From Galbula dea (lineage: Eukaryota > Chordata > Aves > Piciformes > Galbulidae), in contig VWZX01006832.1 in NCBI GenBank assembly GCA_013399015.1, positions 310,001 through 374,000 on the forward strand: a DNA stretch of 64,000 bases. The letters run 5' to 3'. Below are positions 47,601 through 59,285 of the stretch, one piece after another. Each line of letters starts with the position of its first letter. Position 1 is the stretch's first letter. The position numbers were made by a program, and so were the translations under genes. The notes beneath the pieces are model-generated. The model saw only the letters and a list, made by a program, of their open reading frames with translations. It did no database searches and was not told the origin of the DNA.

Positions 47601-50430
47601 GCCCTTCCTCACTGGCTATTCAGAAAGGCTTTCTTGGTAATATATGCATCTGTGCTGAGCTGATGCCTTCATTGCTCTCAGCTCCACAGCCAGGGGCACA
47701 ACTCAAAGACACTGATGGCAGCTGCAGCCTTTAGTCACCTTTAGACTAGACCCCAAGTGAGAGATGAGAAGGGCAGAACTATGAGGGGTGAGCTTGTCTC
47801 CATCCCCACAGGCTAGATAAGGACAGCAGGAGCAATTGTATTAGCTCCTCTGCTTCCCCACAGAATTGCTATCACCTTACCCACCAAGAGTACAGTATCC
47901 TGAGAACACAAAGAAAAGCATTTCTGCCTTATTAGCCTCCCTTTTATGCTGTCAGGAAGGGATCCAGCTGTGTATGAGGCTTTCAGTCTGCTCAAGACAT
48001 ACCACCAATATATGTGAAATAAAGCAGCAAATGTCTGGCTGTTAGTTGCAGTGAGCTGAACTCACCTGGACCAGTCTTCCACTCAGGAAAATGTATCCTG
48101 CTTCTAGTCTCCTGGGTCATCTGCTTCTCCCTGCAGGTCTTCTTTAACTTGCTGCTTATCTTTCTCACCATGTTTACGTTGCTTTGAGTTATCAAGTCTA
48201 GGGAAGAGAACAGAAACAGCAGGTTACACAGAGAGGCAATTTACAAGGTACAGGCAAAGCAAAGCAGAGATAAAAACCAACCACCCCCCCAGATCAGAGA
48301 GGTGTGAGAGACATGCAAATGCATAATGTCTATCATAGCTCTCATTGTTTTCATAGCCATGAGATCATTAAGACATTTCTAAGTCCCTTGAGCCCAGGAT
48401 GTGCAAAGCTAGGATATAATAAGCAAGGCTGAATTAATTGCACAATACACTGATGAACAAAACGAAGTGAAGAGCTTTTATTGTACAAGGGGAAAGGGAT
48501 GCTCTGCACTAAACAGCAGCAGTCACATCAATCCAAATTATGGCTCATGCTGCATAAATGATAATGAGACTGCCTCACTCTGAGTGAGAATGCTGGAAGG
48601 AGCACAGACACCCACCTACTGCTGCATCCAAACAGTGCTTAGACTTAGACTGCGACAGTGGGATTTGTCTTTATAAGAAGCAGTTCTCCTTTGATAGATC
48701 CCTATCCTGGCAGAAGGGCATCCCTATTGCTCTCTGCACCCAAACACTGAGCTGGCAATATGGCTGTTCAAAGGCTCTCTTTATCTTTCCTTCCACACCA
48801 GGTGTCACATTTCTTTTTTGTCATTTAGGGTAAAATCCAGTGCTTGACAATACTGGCACCACTAGCATTGATCCCATTTGATGCTACTACTGCTGTGAAT
48901 GGAGGCAGGGCTTCCCTGCAAGACAAAGAAATTGAAATGAAGTCATAGCTGATGTGTCATGTGGTGATAGACAAGTTATATTTCAATCTTTCATCTAATA
49001 AAGTGGCACATTCAGAGATTCCTGGGGGGGACTTTTCCAGCCTTTTATTTTTTAACTGCTGTAGTGAGCTATGCAGACAGTCAGTTTTGTTGTGCTGCTT
49101 CCTCTGGTTAGCATTCTCTAGCTTGTTTCATTATGGCATTTAATATTTTGCCTTGGGAGATAGATCTTCAAACATGCTGCATATTAGCAGTCAAAAGCAC
49201 TCGGTGCAGTGAAGGACAAGCTAGATAGGGCTGTGTTTTGGGCTTGTTTGAGAATGCCTGAGTGTAGGTTCAGCACTGCACAATTCTCAGGCATAACCTT
49301 GTGTTACACTGCTTGAACTGGAAATGAGATTGAAGGATGACTCATACATTTCCACATTCAGCTTCTGCAATGAACTCCTGACTCCTTGCTCATTCCTTAG
49401 GGGCCACATCTTTTCTGTAAGAATACATGATGAAAGCAAGCAACTGACCCAGTCAAGCACTGTTGTCTTATCCTGCAGACAGGTAAGGCACACACTGGGC
49501 ATAGAAGGGGAGGGTTTGAGAGGGCTTATCCTGACTTCTTGGTTCTGTTAGTTTATTGCTACACTTGAGAAAAAACCCTGCTATTATGAACTGGAGAGGA
49601 AATGCTAAGTTACAGCTGTACTGTGTGGGGCTGGGTTAGTCACTTGTCAACGTCCCCAGCTCTAAAATGGGACAAGCTTTCTCTGAAAACTTGAGATGAA
49701 GAACCCATGATTTGTACCAGACAAAGAGTCCAATCATTTAGTTCTAGGGGAAAAACAACTAGGGCCAAAGGAAGCAATGCCAGCCATTCTATCTGCATGG
49801 TTAGGGACTCCAGCGCTCAGCCCCAAAGACTGACCTGAACCTGACTTGGTTGTTGTGTGACACAGATGAGCACTGCTAGCATATCAAGTGCCCCTTTGTC
49901 ACTCCTCAACTTCTTGTCATAGTACTGATGTGTGCACAAAAGCTTTCTTCTCCTCCAGAAAGCCTTTCTGGACACTGACTACAGCCCAAGTACCATGTCA
50001 AACCTTCCCTCACAGAATGACAGACTGTTAGGGGTAGGAAGGGGGCTCTGGAGATCATCTAGTCTTATGTGCCTGTTACCTCTTGCCCTGTCCCTAGCCA
50101 CCACTGAGAAAAGACTGGCCCTTTCCTCCTGACACCCACTGGTAAAGTATTGATAAGCATTGATAAGCTCCCCCCTCAGTCTTCCCTTCTCCAGGCTAAA
50201 CAGCCCCAGCTCTCTCAGCCTTTCCCCAGAACAGGGATGTTCAAGTCCCCTCATAATTTTTGCAGCTCTCAAGCAGCAGGAAGAACCGTTTGGCTGGGTG
50301 TTTAGGGGTCAACAAGCTCATCCCAGCACATTTTTTAACCTGGTGGTGGCCCTCCTTTCCATTTGGAAGGAGGTGTTGTGCAGTACACATCAGGTACCGA
50401 GAGTACCCAGCCTGTATCCTCACCTGGAAC
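44640..50430. other. DRAXIN-AGTRAP intergenic region
   Basis: I see no coding exon, tRNA or recognisable RNA gene. An AT-rich block at about 48420-48600 has several homeodomain/POU-like cores. A CR1 fragment lies at about 50007-50290, immediately before the AGTRAP CpG island. Confidence 0.6.
50007..50290 (-). mobile_element. CR1 LINE 3' fragment
   Basis: In antisense on the plus strand it starts CACAGAATGACAGACTG and includes GAGATCATCTAGTC. It then has the conserved CR1 segments CTTCCCTTCTCCAGGCTAAA and CAGCCCCAGCTCTCTCAGCC, followed by a CCCCTCATAATTTTTGCAG-like segment. It is 5'-truncated and internally diverged. It abuts the AGTRAP promoter. Confidence 0.85.
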
Positions 50431-50960
50431 AGGGCCCACACACCAGAGACCACCGCTCACCGCGCTACTCACGACGGCACGCTCTGGAACCACCGCCTGA
50501 TGTGTCACAAGGCTGGGACCTCCACCTCCCTCCTGACCTAGAGCCGTGCCCCTACTCCACCCGAGCACCCTCCAGGGCGGAGGGGCTGGGGCCGGCGGGG
50601 CGGTGTCCGGACTCCTCCCGCCCCACCGCCCTCCCCTGGGCGGCCCGGGGCCTGCCCTCCGTCAGGCAGCCCCGCTGGCGGGACTCACCGGGGCGGTCGG
50701 GTTGCTGCCATGGAGTTGCCTGCCGTCAACCTCAAGGTAGGGTCTGCGGGGCCGAGCCGCTGTGACCTTCCCCGGCGGGGAGGAGCTGAACCGTGTCTGT
50801 TCGTCCGCCCGCTCGGAGCCTGCGGCGGGGCCCGGGGCTGGGCGACGCCCTGCCGTGAGGAACGGGAGGGCTGCGACGGGGCTCGGCCGGGATGGCAGCG
50901 CTGTGCCTCGGCCTGGCCCGGGGAGAAGGAGGAGAGAAGTGGCGGGACGGTGTCCTGGGG
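50430..50960. promoter_or_regulatory. AGTRAP: CpG island promoter of AGTRAP
   Basis: CpG density rises sharply from about 50430 and stays high through exon 1 (ATG at 50710) into the first intron. No TATA-like box is evident in the 200 bases before the ATG. Boundaries are approximate. Confidence 0.75.
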
Positions 50961-53900
50961 AGCGGGCGCTGTGCCCAGACTGCCTTTCCCTCTCCTTCTC
51001 CTCCTCTCCTTCTCCTCCTCTCCTTCTCCTCCTCTCCTTCTCCTCCTCTCCTTCTTCTCCTGCTCCTTCTCCTCCTGCTCCTCTCCCTCTGGGCCAAGGG
51101 CCTCGTCAGGACCTGTAGAGGCCTCCGAAGAGGAAAGACTCAGGAGGTGTTTCTAAAGCTCCTCGTCACATGAGTAACCGTTGCAAAAGCTCTCGGTCGG
51201 GAAGTTCTGCAGGCGGTGACTCCAAGGTGCTCTCTTACTTCAGGGCTCTCTCTTGCTGAAATGGCCAGGGACTGGGTTGGGACAGTGGCTGGTTATTAAC
51301 TTGTGTCCGTGAAGGTTTGCAGCTCAGCTGACCAGAGCTAATCCAGGATAAACACTAGGCAAGATCCTAGAGGAGGAAAAGTTTTGGCTTCTCAGGCAAA
51401 ATAGCTTAGGAAGATGGTCTCACTGACTTTGGCGTTATCATATGAAATTGCTTCTCTGTTGCAATCTGAAAGTTTTGGTGAGTATTTGGTAACCAGAGAA
51501 ATTGGAAGTAATGGACTTATAACAGTTGTGTTACACTTTTCCCTTTAGGAAGAAGCAGATTCTTGTGGAGAAGCTGGAGGATGCTAAAATCTCTTTGCTT
51601 TTGATGTATTTGATATCGAAGCCCCTTGATAGATTAAATTTTCCTCTTTGTCTTTATTCTTTCCTATTTTCAGAGCCCTGAGATTTCTAGGTATGCGTGT
51701 GCCTCTTTCCAACTTCACTGCTTTTTTGATACAGCAGGTTTCAGGTGCTATCTTTGGTTAAAGCTTTGCCCAGAGAGTGAAAACATCACTGATCACATCA
51801 GTTTTTTCCTGCTACTGATTCATAAAGCTTTGAGCAGTGGCCTTGGAGCAGGCTGCCTATAGGTTGGGTGGGAGAATAGTGTTATCTTGGCTACTGTTAG
51901 GAATTCAGCTTTGTACAGGAAGGTTTTCACGTGGCTGTGCTAATTAAAAGCTTGGCATTCGTAGAGTGATGTTTCCACCTTTTACTAGTTTACCAAGAAA
52001 GGCAACTTCTTTGGTTAGAGGCAAGTAAGCAAATGAGTTTTTCACTGCCTAGCAAGTGGATTGCATTACATTCTGGAAACTAGCTGATACCTTGCTCTGA
52101 CAAGTTTGGACTATTGTGTGATTCCCAGGGCCCTAGAAGATGAAAAGATCTTGCCACCTCTTTCTTTTGTAACTTGGTTTGATTTTTTTTTTCCCCATCC
52201 TAAAACAGCAGTGAAAAATAAGGCCATGTAATTAAACAGTTTGCCAACATGAAATTCGTGTTCCATCATGGGAGATGGGGATAGGGGAGCTGAAAAATAC
52301 TTCTTGAATGAATGAGACCCTGTGACAATACAACTGAAATGTTGCCTTTCTTCTCTGGTTTCAGACAACCATTCCCAAATCCCTAATTAGATAGGAGGGA
52401 GCTTGTCCTGGGTAAACTGTTTTCAGCATTGAGAAATTCCTTGTTGTCAAGTCTGTCAGTACTGCTCTGGGGCTGAAGAGCTGGGGAATAGGGAGTTAAT
52501 AATTGCACCTGTATCTTTGTACTGTTCCTGGGTGAGGTCCTGCTTCCCTGAAACATATTGCAAAGGTGGGAAGGAGTCTTAGTCAGAAGGGGACTGCAAG
52601 TAAGACACACTACTGCCATTCTTTGGCATGAGCTGCTTACAGCTTCTGTGAGATCAAAAAGATGAGCCTTGTGATAAAAGTAGTTCCAAGAAGACTGCAT
52701 GACTGAGCTGTGTTTGTGCCAGAATACAACAACGTCTTAGCCCTGAGGTCTCTCTGTAAGTTATTTGCAGAGCTACAAAATTACTGTAGGAGGCTTTACC
52801 CTAGAATGGCTGATGAATATGCTCATCAAACAGCATCTTACTGGCTCAGCTCTAAGAGTAATGCTTAGCAAAGCGTGTGGGAAGCATCAGAGCCATGTTT
52901 TTGCAGTGAGTGCTTGCCATCTAGGCTTAATGCAGTAACTATGCAGAGCCTCCAAATACAAAGTTTGAGTTGGATCAAGCCTGGACAGTGAGTGCCCTGC
53001 AATCCATGTACCTGGAAATGCAGGCTTTGTGTGAGGGCATTTTTAAATGCTAGGTCACAGCACCATAGAACAAGTTAGATTAAAAGAGACCTCTGTGTGT
53101 CATCTGCTCAAAGCAAAGCGAACTTCAAAGTTAGATCAAATGGCTCAATTCACAATTCAGCTGGCTTTTAAAAATCTCTAAGGAAGGAGCCACCACAGCC
53201 CTATTGGACAGAGCCTTTCCACTGCCTAACCACACTCATTATTAGCACTCTATTATAATAATGAGGAGCATCCTCATGGGTGGCCACTCAGATCTGTGTT
53301 TTGGTTGGTTTATCCTCAGGTAAATATGTCATTCCCAGAGTAGATGAGCTCACACTCAAAAAACCCCCCAAAAACAGCAACAACAAAAAAACCCAAGCCC
53401 AAAAGTAAACCAAATTTTGAAAGTTCAATACTACAAGAAAATAATTGTAATTTTGAGCCATGCAATTTTTAATTAGTTGAAATTCAGCCTTGTGCCAGGT
53501 CCTGTGCTGAAGCAGGTTTGAAGGAGCGAGTTCTTGTGCCAAAGAGTTTCCCTTCTAACGAGACCCAGGCAGGTCCAGGCTCTTTTTATGCTTGGCAATT
53601 AGTTTCATCCCATGCTGGGATTTGCAGAGGAGCTAGGAATTTCTCTTAGCTTTCCCCAATTTCCAATGGGATGCTTTTAATCACATGGTCATCCTTCTGC
53701 CCAGAAGGGATGGGGACAAAGGCCCCACTTTATTTTCTGTTCTCGGCACTAGTTCAAGACCTAGGAGTTAGTTTCTCAAAAGAAGAATGTGCTGCCTGCC
53801 TTAGGTGCAGATTTAAGTCCTTGAACAGATGGATGCTTCTGCTGTCTCATCAGGAGACTGCCTGCAAATTATCTAATCTCACATAGTGACTGTAGCTTTA

Positions 53901-56900
53901 AAGAATGTTTTTCATTAATGCTACATTTTCTGTGTTAAAGCATACTAAGACCACCAGCTAATTCCAAAGCACCCTGAAGAACTGTTGGCTAAATTGGACT
54001 AATAACCAGGAAGGGAATGCCTTGGGTTTATTTCAACAGTTCCTCATGCTATCATGCCTAGTTCACATGATTTTATGCTGATGACTAAGCATGCTTCATA
54101 ATTTAATAATTGCAATATTGATCTAGGCAGCTTTAAAAAAAAGAAAAGCCACCCTACCTAATTATGTTAACTGGTGAGCCTTGAGGGGTCTTGTGAGTCT
54201 GTAATGTGCAATTAAATACTACCTAATTAAGAATTTCCCTGATGTTGTGCTAGTCTCTTGTGTAAATGCTATTTGCACATCTCCATTCTTACCCAAGGAT
54301 GCCTTGTATTTTACTGATTAGCAGTCTCTGCCTCATCTGGGTGGTACAATTTGGGGGAAGTGAAAGCATGGGGGGGGGTGTGCTGAAGCATTTTGTATGC
54401 TTTCATGGACAATTAAAAAATTCATTAATAAAAATCTATTTGAACAGTGTTTGAAGTCGTGACAGAGTGGAGGCTACTCAGGGTGAGGGCTCAGCAGATG
54501 TGCTAGGGTCCTGCAGTGAAGAGTTCTGTCTTCTCATAAAGCATCTCCATTGTGGTCTCTTGGCAGAGCAGTGTGAGCCACAGCAGATGTGTCACTCCTG
54601 TTGAGTTCTTGGCTGCACTTCACTCATGTCACAGCTTCACTGGTTATTAACTCTCTTCTTGAGTGACTAGTTTTGCATTAATTTAGAGCATGGCTAGATG
54701 TTCTAAGTCCATGAATGTCACAGGATATCAGTAGATCTCATTTTTTTTGTTAGTGTCTCAATGCTCTCTGCATACAGCTTTTCTCTATTTATTCATTACT
54801 TCTGCTGCCAATTGGAGCCTTTCTCACAGTTAGAGAAAATGGAAGACTGCCTCTTTCTCATGGGTCCTCTGAGATGTCTGGGCTTCAGCCTTTCTTTTAC
54901 AAAGCTACTAAGAGTCTGACTCCCCTATTCTTGTTTTCACAAATGTTTAGAGAGTAAAGCTGAGTGATCTCCCATTGTTGAGATTGGCCAGCAGGCTCCA
55001 AAGCCAGTGAGTGCATGGTTATAGGTCTGGTATATTCTTGTTTCCATCTGCTGTCTTCATAAACACATAGAATATGTCTCCTTGGTTACAGAAATGTCAA
55101 ATGCTGGGAAAGAGAATCCTTTGTCACTTGTTACAGTAAGATGCTTGCTTCTTGGATCTGTCCCCTTGAGCACAAGGATCAGGATCATGAAGGGCATTTG
55201 CAAAGTTCAGAATTTGTGACAGTTATCTTATTGCTGCTTAGGCACTGCCAGCATTTGGGCCCTGGTGGCTTCACTGGGAGTGAGAAGAGCAGGATCAGGT
55301 TCTTAGATTCCTCAAAGATGCCTTCAGGTCTGTAAATATTGCAGTAAGGTTGAATCACTGCTCTGAACAAACCGGAGGGAGGTAAAAGGTGGATGTACTA
55401 AGGACTGGAGGGAACTTTCTGGGACCTGCAGGTATGACTATCCTGAACTTCTTGGTGATGGGATGGCAGATTGGTCATGTATAAACTGTGCTAGTGTAGT
55501 GTGAACAGTTTGCCCAGCTTTCTGTGCAAACTCTTCTGGAGTTCCCAAATCAATAACCCATTTAGAAAAGCCTAAGTGAGCCCTGAATCATCTGTCGACA
55601 GAGATGACAACAATAATGAATGACTACAGTGTGGCACCACAGGAAATACTCAGCAGCAGAAGCAGAGAAATATGGCCTTGTGTCTTCACTGTCCCAGTTG
55701 CTACACTAGCTTTCTGCCCTGGTTCATGGATCCAGGGCACTCTTCCACCTGTCCCTCAGAAACAAGATGGTGTCATTTCATGTGGATCCTGCCAGAGTTC
55801 TCCCAGCTCCTGACCTGACTTCTCTCTGTTGTTGTTTTGTAGGCCATCGTTCTGGTACACTGGCTGCTCACAGCGTGGTGAGTGATTGGTGACTGCTCTG
55901 GCCTGGGTGAGAAGAGGGTACTCCTTCAAACTAGGAATGGGATATTCTCAGGGAATCAGCACTCCCTCTTTGTGCAAGAAGATCCTAAATCCAAGAGTGA
56001 GGTTGTATGGGAAGAGGGATGAAGGTAAACAAACTGTGCAGGCATATTGTGAATGTGGACTGGTTTGGGGATTTTTTTTGTCTTGTTTGGCAGGGGATGC
56101 ATGAACCACATCTTTCCAGCCTCCTATTCCTGGGGAAATTTCAGTGTCCTTGCAGTGGGGATCTGGGCCATTGTGCAGCGAGATTCCCTTGATGCCATTG
56201 TGATGGTGAGTGTGAGGGTACATGCCTCCAGCAGGCTGCTCAGGGAGAGGGTGGAGGGCAGAAGCAGCATCTCTGAATCAGTGATGATTTTCAGCTGTTG
56301 CAAATACAGCAGTAAACAAGCCAAATTCCCTTGTTGGGTTGTTTTGATTTTTTGTAAGAGAGCCTATAAATCTATTAAGTACTCTAAGCCATGATGAGAA
56401 GCATTCACTATTGCTTATTTTGCTTCTCAGAGCTGAGGCAGGTTTGATTCTTGCTTTTTTTCACCTGCTGTTGTGACTTGTAATGCCAGAGGAGGACTCA
56501 GTGCATTTAACATGCCTGAGTTGGACAGGCTTTAGAAATCCCTTCTCTGAACATTAAAGAGATTGGCAAGCAAAAATAAACAATCCTGGAGCATATAATG
56601 AGAGGGTGTCTGACAGATGTGAAGAAGATGCATGAAATACAAGATCATTTAGAGAGTTCTGTCTGCCTGGGGCAGAGTCAGGGGCTAGCAATGTGTGATA
56701 CTGGGGTAAAGGCATGATTGTGTCAACACAGGTTTTGCAGCAAATGGACACTGTAGCTGACAGTTAATCCTAGTGGTTAGTCCCCTTTCAGTTCATGTCA
56801 CATTTTCTCTTTGTTTCCAGTTCCTGACTGGCCTGCTACTCACAGTCCTCACAGACATCATTCACATCTGTGTCTTCTACCCTCCAAACAGCCATCTGAT

Positions 56901-59285
56901 TGGTGTGATACGTTTCAGTATAGGCATGGCCATCTTCAGCCTCCTCCTGAAACCCGTGTCCTGCTACCTACTGTATCGAATGTATCGGGAGCGTGGAGGA
57001 GAGTACACCTTTAACATAGGTAGGATGCTTCCTCTGTCTCCATGTCACTGTGGGCCTACTCCTCTGGGGTTAGGGAGACTGCCTTGCACTTTGGACCCTT
57101 CAGCCTGAGCTCTGTGTGGCTTTTCAGGGAGGGAGAGTGCTTGCTCTGTTTTCTTTCTCTCTCGTCTTAGCCTTAACTTTACATTCTTCCCCTCTTCGCT
57201 TGCAGACCTGGAGTCCTCATCTGACTCTCATTTTGCCCACAATGGTATTGATACTGCTGCTGTCTCTTTTACTCAGTATAAATGAGAGGCTTTTCCTCTC
57301 TTCTCCTCCTGCATTTGTGTGTGCATATTGGAAGACTTTGGGTGTCCTTCTTTCTTTGCTGAACCTTTCTTTTCCTTCCAGGGGAAAGTAAAGGCAGCAT
57401 CCCCTCTAGCTGGATTATGCATGAGGGGGAAAGAAGCTGGATTTCTAATTCCATGCTTTCTCTGGGTCTTACATTTCCTAGCTACCTTGATTGCTTTGGA
57501 CTTCCATTTCTTCACCTGGAAAATAGGACTGATGTTTACCTCATGGGACTGTGCATGGAGATATTCACTTTTCTCCTGGTTGTACTTGGTAGTGGTAATG
57601 TGGCAGCCTTTCCAGAGAGAAGGGACTGTGGCTGCGCGTTTTGGGTCTCATCAGCTTCTTTGCCAAGCATGCCTGGTGCTAGTTCATGCCAGGGCAGCTG
57701 CCAGGGATTTTTGATTGTGTGGGAGTTCACCCTAGCAAAACCAGCAGCCTGGCATAGTTACCTTTTGGCCTTCCTGAGAAGGTTGTGCAGGTCACAGGGT
57801 GATATGGCTGCACTACAGTGTTTGAAAGGTGTCACTTGTGCTGTTCCAGTGCTAGCAAAGAAGGTGACAACACTTCCTGTGAACAGCGCTGGTTACCTGC
57901 AGAGGAGGAGAGGCTGTGGAAGGAAACTATGGCTTAAGGCACTATGTGCTGTTTGCCATCTCTCTGCTAGTGGAATGTGGGTGTCTTCTCTGTTAGCTAC
58001 TTGTGTCTTAACTGGATCAGAAGGCCTGTGAGTCAACTGCAGTGTCTTGCTGTGGGCCATGTTTGTGCAAGTTTTTATTAGTTGCTCACTACACTTGCGA
58101 TCGCTGGGGTTTGACATTTGTATCCCATGGGAAGTCTAGGTACCACTGAGGAGTTCATCCCTTTGCTTGCCATTTGTAAGTGTTCCTTTTCAACCACCCT
58201 ATCCCAACACAGGCACAATACTGGCTGAGAGTCTTCTCTCAAGCTGAGGTTGGAATTCAGACACTTTGTAGTTTCATATCCTCTCCTGAACTGTCTTTCT
58301 GTAAGATTTGCAGTACAAACTGTGTGCTGTTTTATTGAACGTGGTTGACAAATTTCCTCTCTCATTTTCCTTCTGTCTGGCTTTTTCCTTTTGAACTTAA
58401 GTGTTGCATTTTTCCCCATCTCCTCTATCTTGTTTTCCTTCCATGCAAAATCCCTTTTTGTTGCTTGGCAGCATCCTTGCTGCAAAGAACAAACCTCTCA
58501 TATGGTTAGGTGTCCACCTTTGATTCAGATTTCTTCCTAGCTATGGCAGATGTCTGGCTTACAGATAAAGAGACCTCCATGCACATTCTCTGTCTCCTTT
58601 CCTTGCTCATTCCCTGGGTATTAACATGATTTTGTAGCAGTTTTGTGCCACAGGCAAATTGTTCATAGTGCAATTGAGAACACTGCTGAATTCAAATTTA
58701 GTGCCATGGTGTGGCACACTTGTGGCATTGCTGTGTTGTTGGGAAGAGTGGTTCATAGATGAATGATGCTCTTAAATCTGTGCTGTCAGCTAGTCATGGT
58801 TCCTGCTGCTTCTGGTTTTGTCTGTCTTTCCACTAGACCTCATAAACTTAATCTTGCTGAAATAAGTTGTTACAGGAACCTGTTGCACTGCTATGTAGTG
58901 TTGTGGGTCTTGCCTTCCCCAGCCATCTGGCTACTAAGAGAGCATTTCTCAAGGAATGAAGAAGCATGTTCAAATGCATCTCATTTGCTTTGCCTTTGTT
59001 GGAAGGATGAGTTTTCTAACCTCCTGTCTGTGTAGTGAGGGTCACAGAACACAGATGCTGGGATGCTGATATGGCAGCTAATGTGGTGTACCTCTGAGCA
59101 GTTGGTTTCTTCTAGAGGATTCAGTTCTTCTGCTTTTGGGGGTTTTTTTCCAAGCTTGTTCTCTCCCTCTCCATTCAGGTGTTGGCCGTGCAGGCCAGGA
59201 TCGCAGTGCCTATGAGCCAATTGATCAGCAGAATGCCCCTCCCCAGTGGCCTGACTCGAGCAAGACAGCCCAGCAGCCGTACTGA
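50710..59285 (+). CDS. AGTRAP: Type-1 angiotensin II receptor-associated protein (ATRAP)
   Basis: AGTRAP is a small multi-pass membrane protein. It binds the cytoplasmic tail of the AT1 angiotensin receptor, promotes its internalisation and dampens signalling. Exons are 50710-50736, 55843-55877, 56094-56205, 56821-57019 and 59179-59285. Together they give 480 nt, 159 aa plus stop, equal to the human length. Exon 1 encodes only MELPAVNLK, identical to the human start. Hydrophobic segments lie at about residues 10-28 (AIVLVHWLLTAW), 34-51 (WGNFSVLAVGIWAIVQ), 59-78 (FLTGLLLTVLTDIIHICVFY) and 84-110 (SIGMAIFSLLLKPVSCYLLY). They are followed by the family-typical MYRERGGEY, a cytoplasmic tail with GQDRSAYEPIDQQ, and the end AQQPY. 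A candidate phase-compatible 39-nt exon at 57206-57244 would add 13 residues before the tail. Intron 1 is 5.1 kb. Confidence 0.95.
50983..51090. repeat. Polypyrimidine tract with 14-bp tandem repeat
   Basis: An uninterrupted C/T stretch runs from about 50983 to 51060. Interruptions after that are rare, at 51062 and 51077. It includes about four copies of CTCCTTCTCCTCCT. The tract is in AGTRAP intron 1, some 250 bases after the start exon. Such mirror-like polypurine-polypyrimidine DNA can adopt triplex (H-DNA) structure and is often length-variable. Confidence 0.9.
53053..53240 (-). mobile_element. Old CR1-like LINE fragment
   Basis: Antisense CR1 hallmarks are visible but diverged: CACAGCACCATAGAA at the 3' end, AAAAGAGACCTCTG, and AAGGAAGGAGCCACCACAGC followed by a CCTTTCCACTGCCTAACCAC-like string. 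It lies in AGTRAP intron 1. The assignment is weaker than for the other two copies. Confidence 0.6.
57206..57244 (+). other. AGTRAP: Candidate 39-nt AGTRAP cassette exon
   Basis: A strong pyrimidine tract ending CTTCGCTTGCAG precedes the segment, and AATG|GTATTG follows it as a weaker donor. It enters and leaves in phase 1, exactly matching the flanking exons. It would encode DLESSSDSHFAHN, an acidic, serine-rich insert between the membrane domain and the cytoplasmic tail. No stop codon interrupts it. Whether it is constitutive, alternative or spurious needs transcript data. Confidence 0.5.

Noticed and set aside
57319..58031. Open frames of 131 and 204 codons inside AGTRAP intron 4
   Set aside because: They overlap each other in different frames and have no recognisable domain. 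The intron is bounded by well-supported AGTRAP exons.
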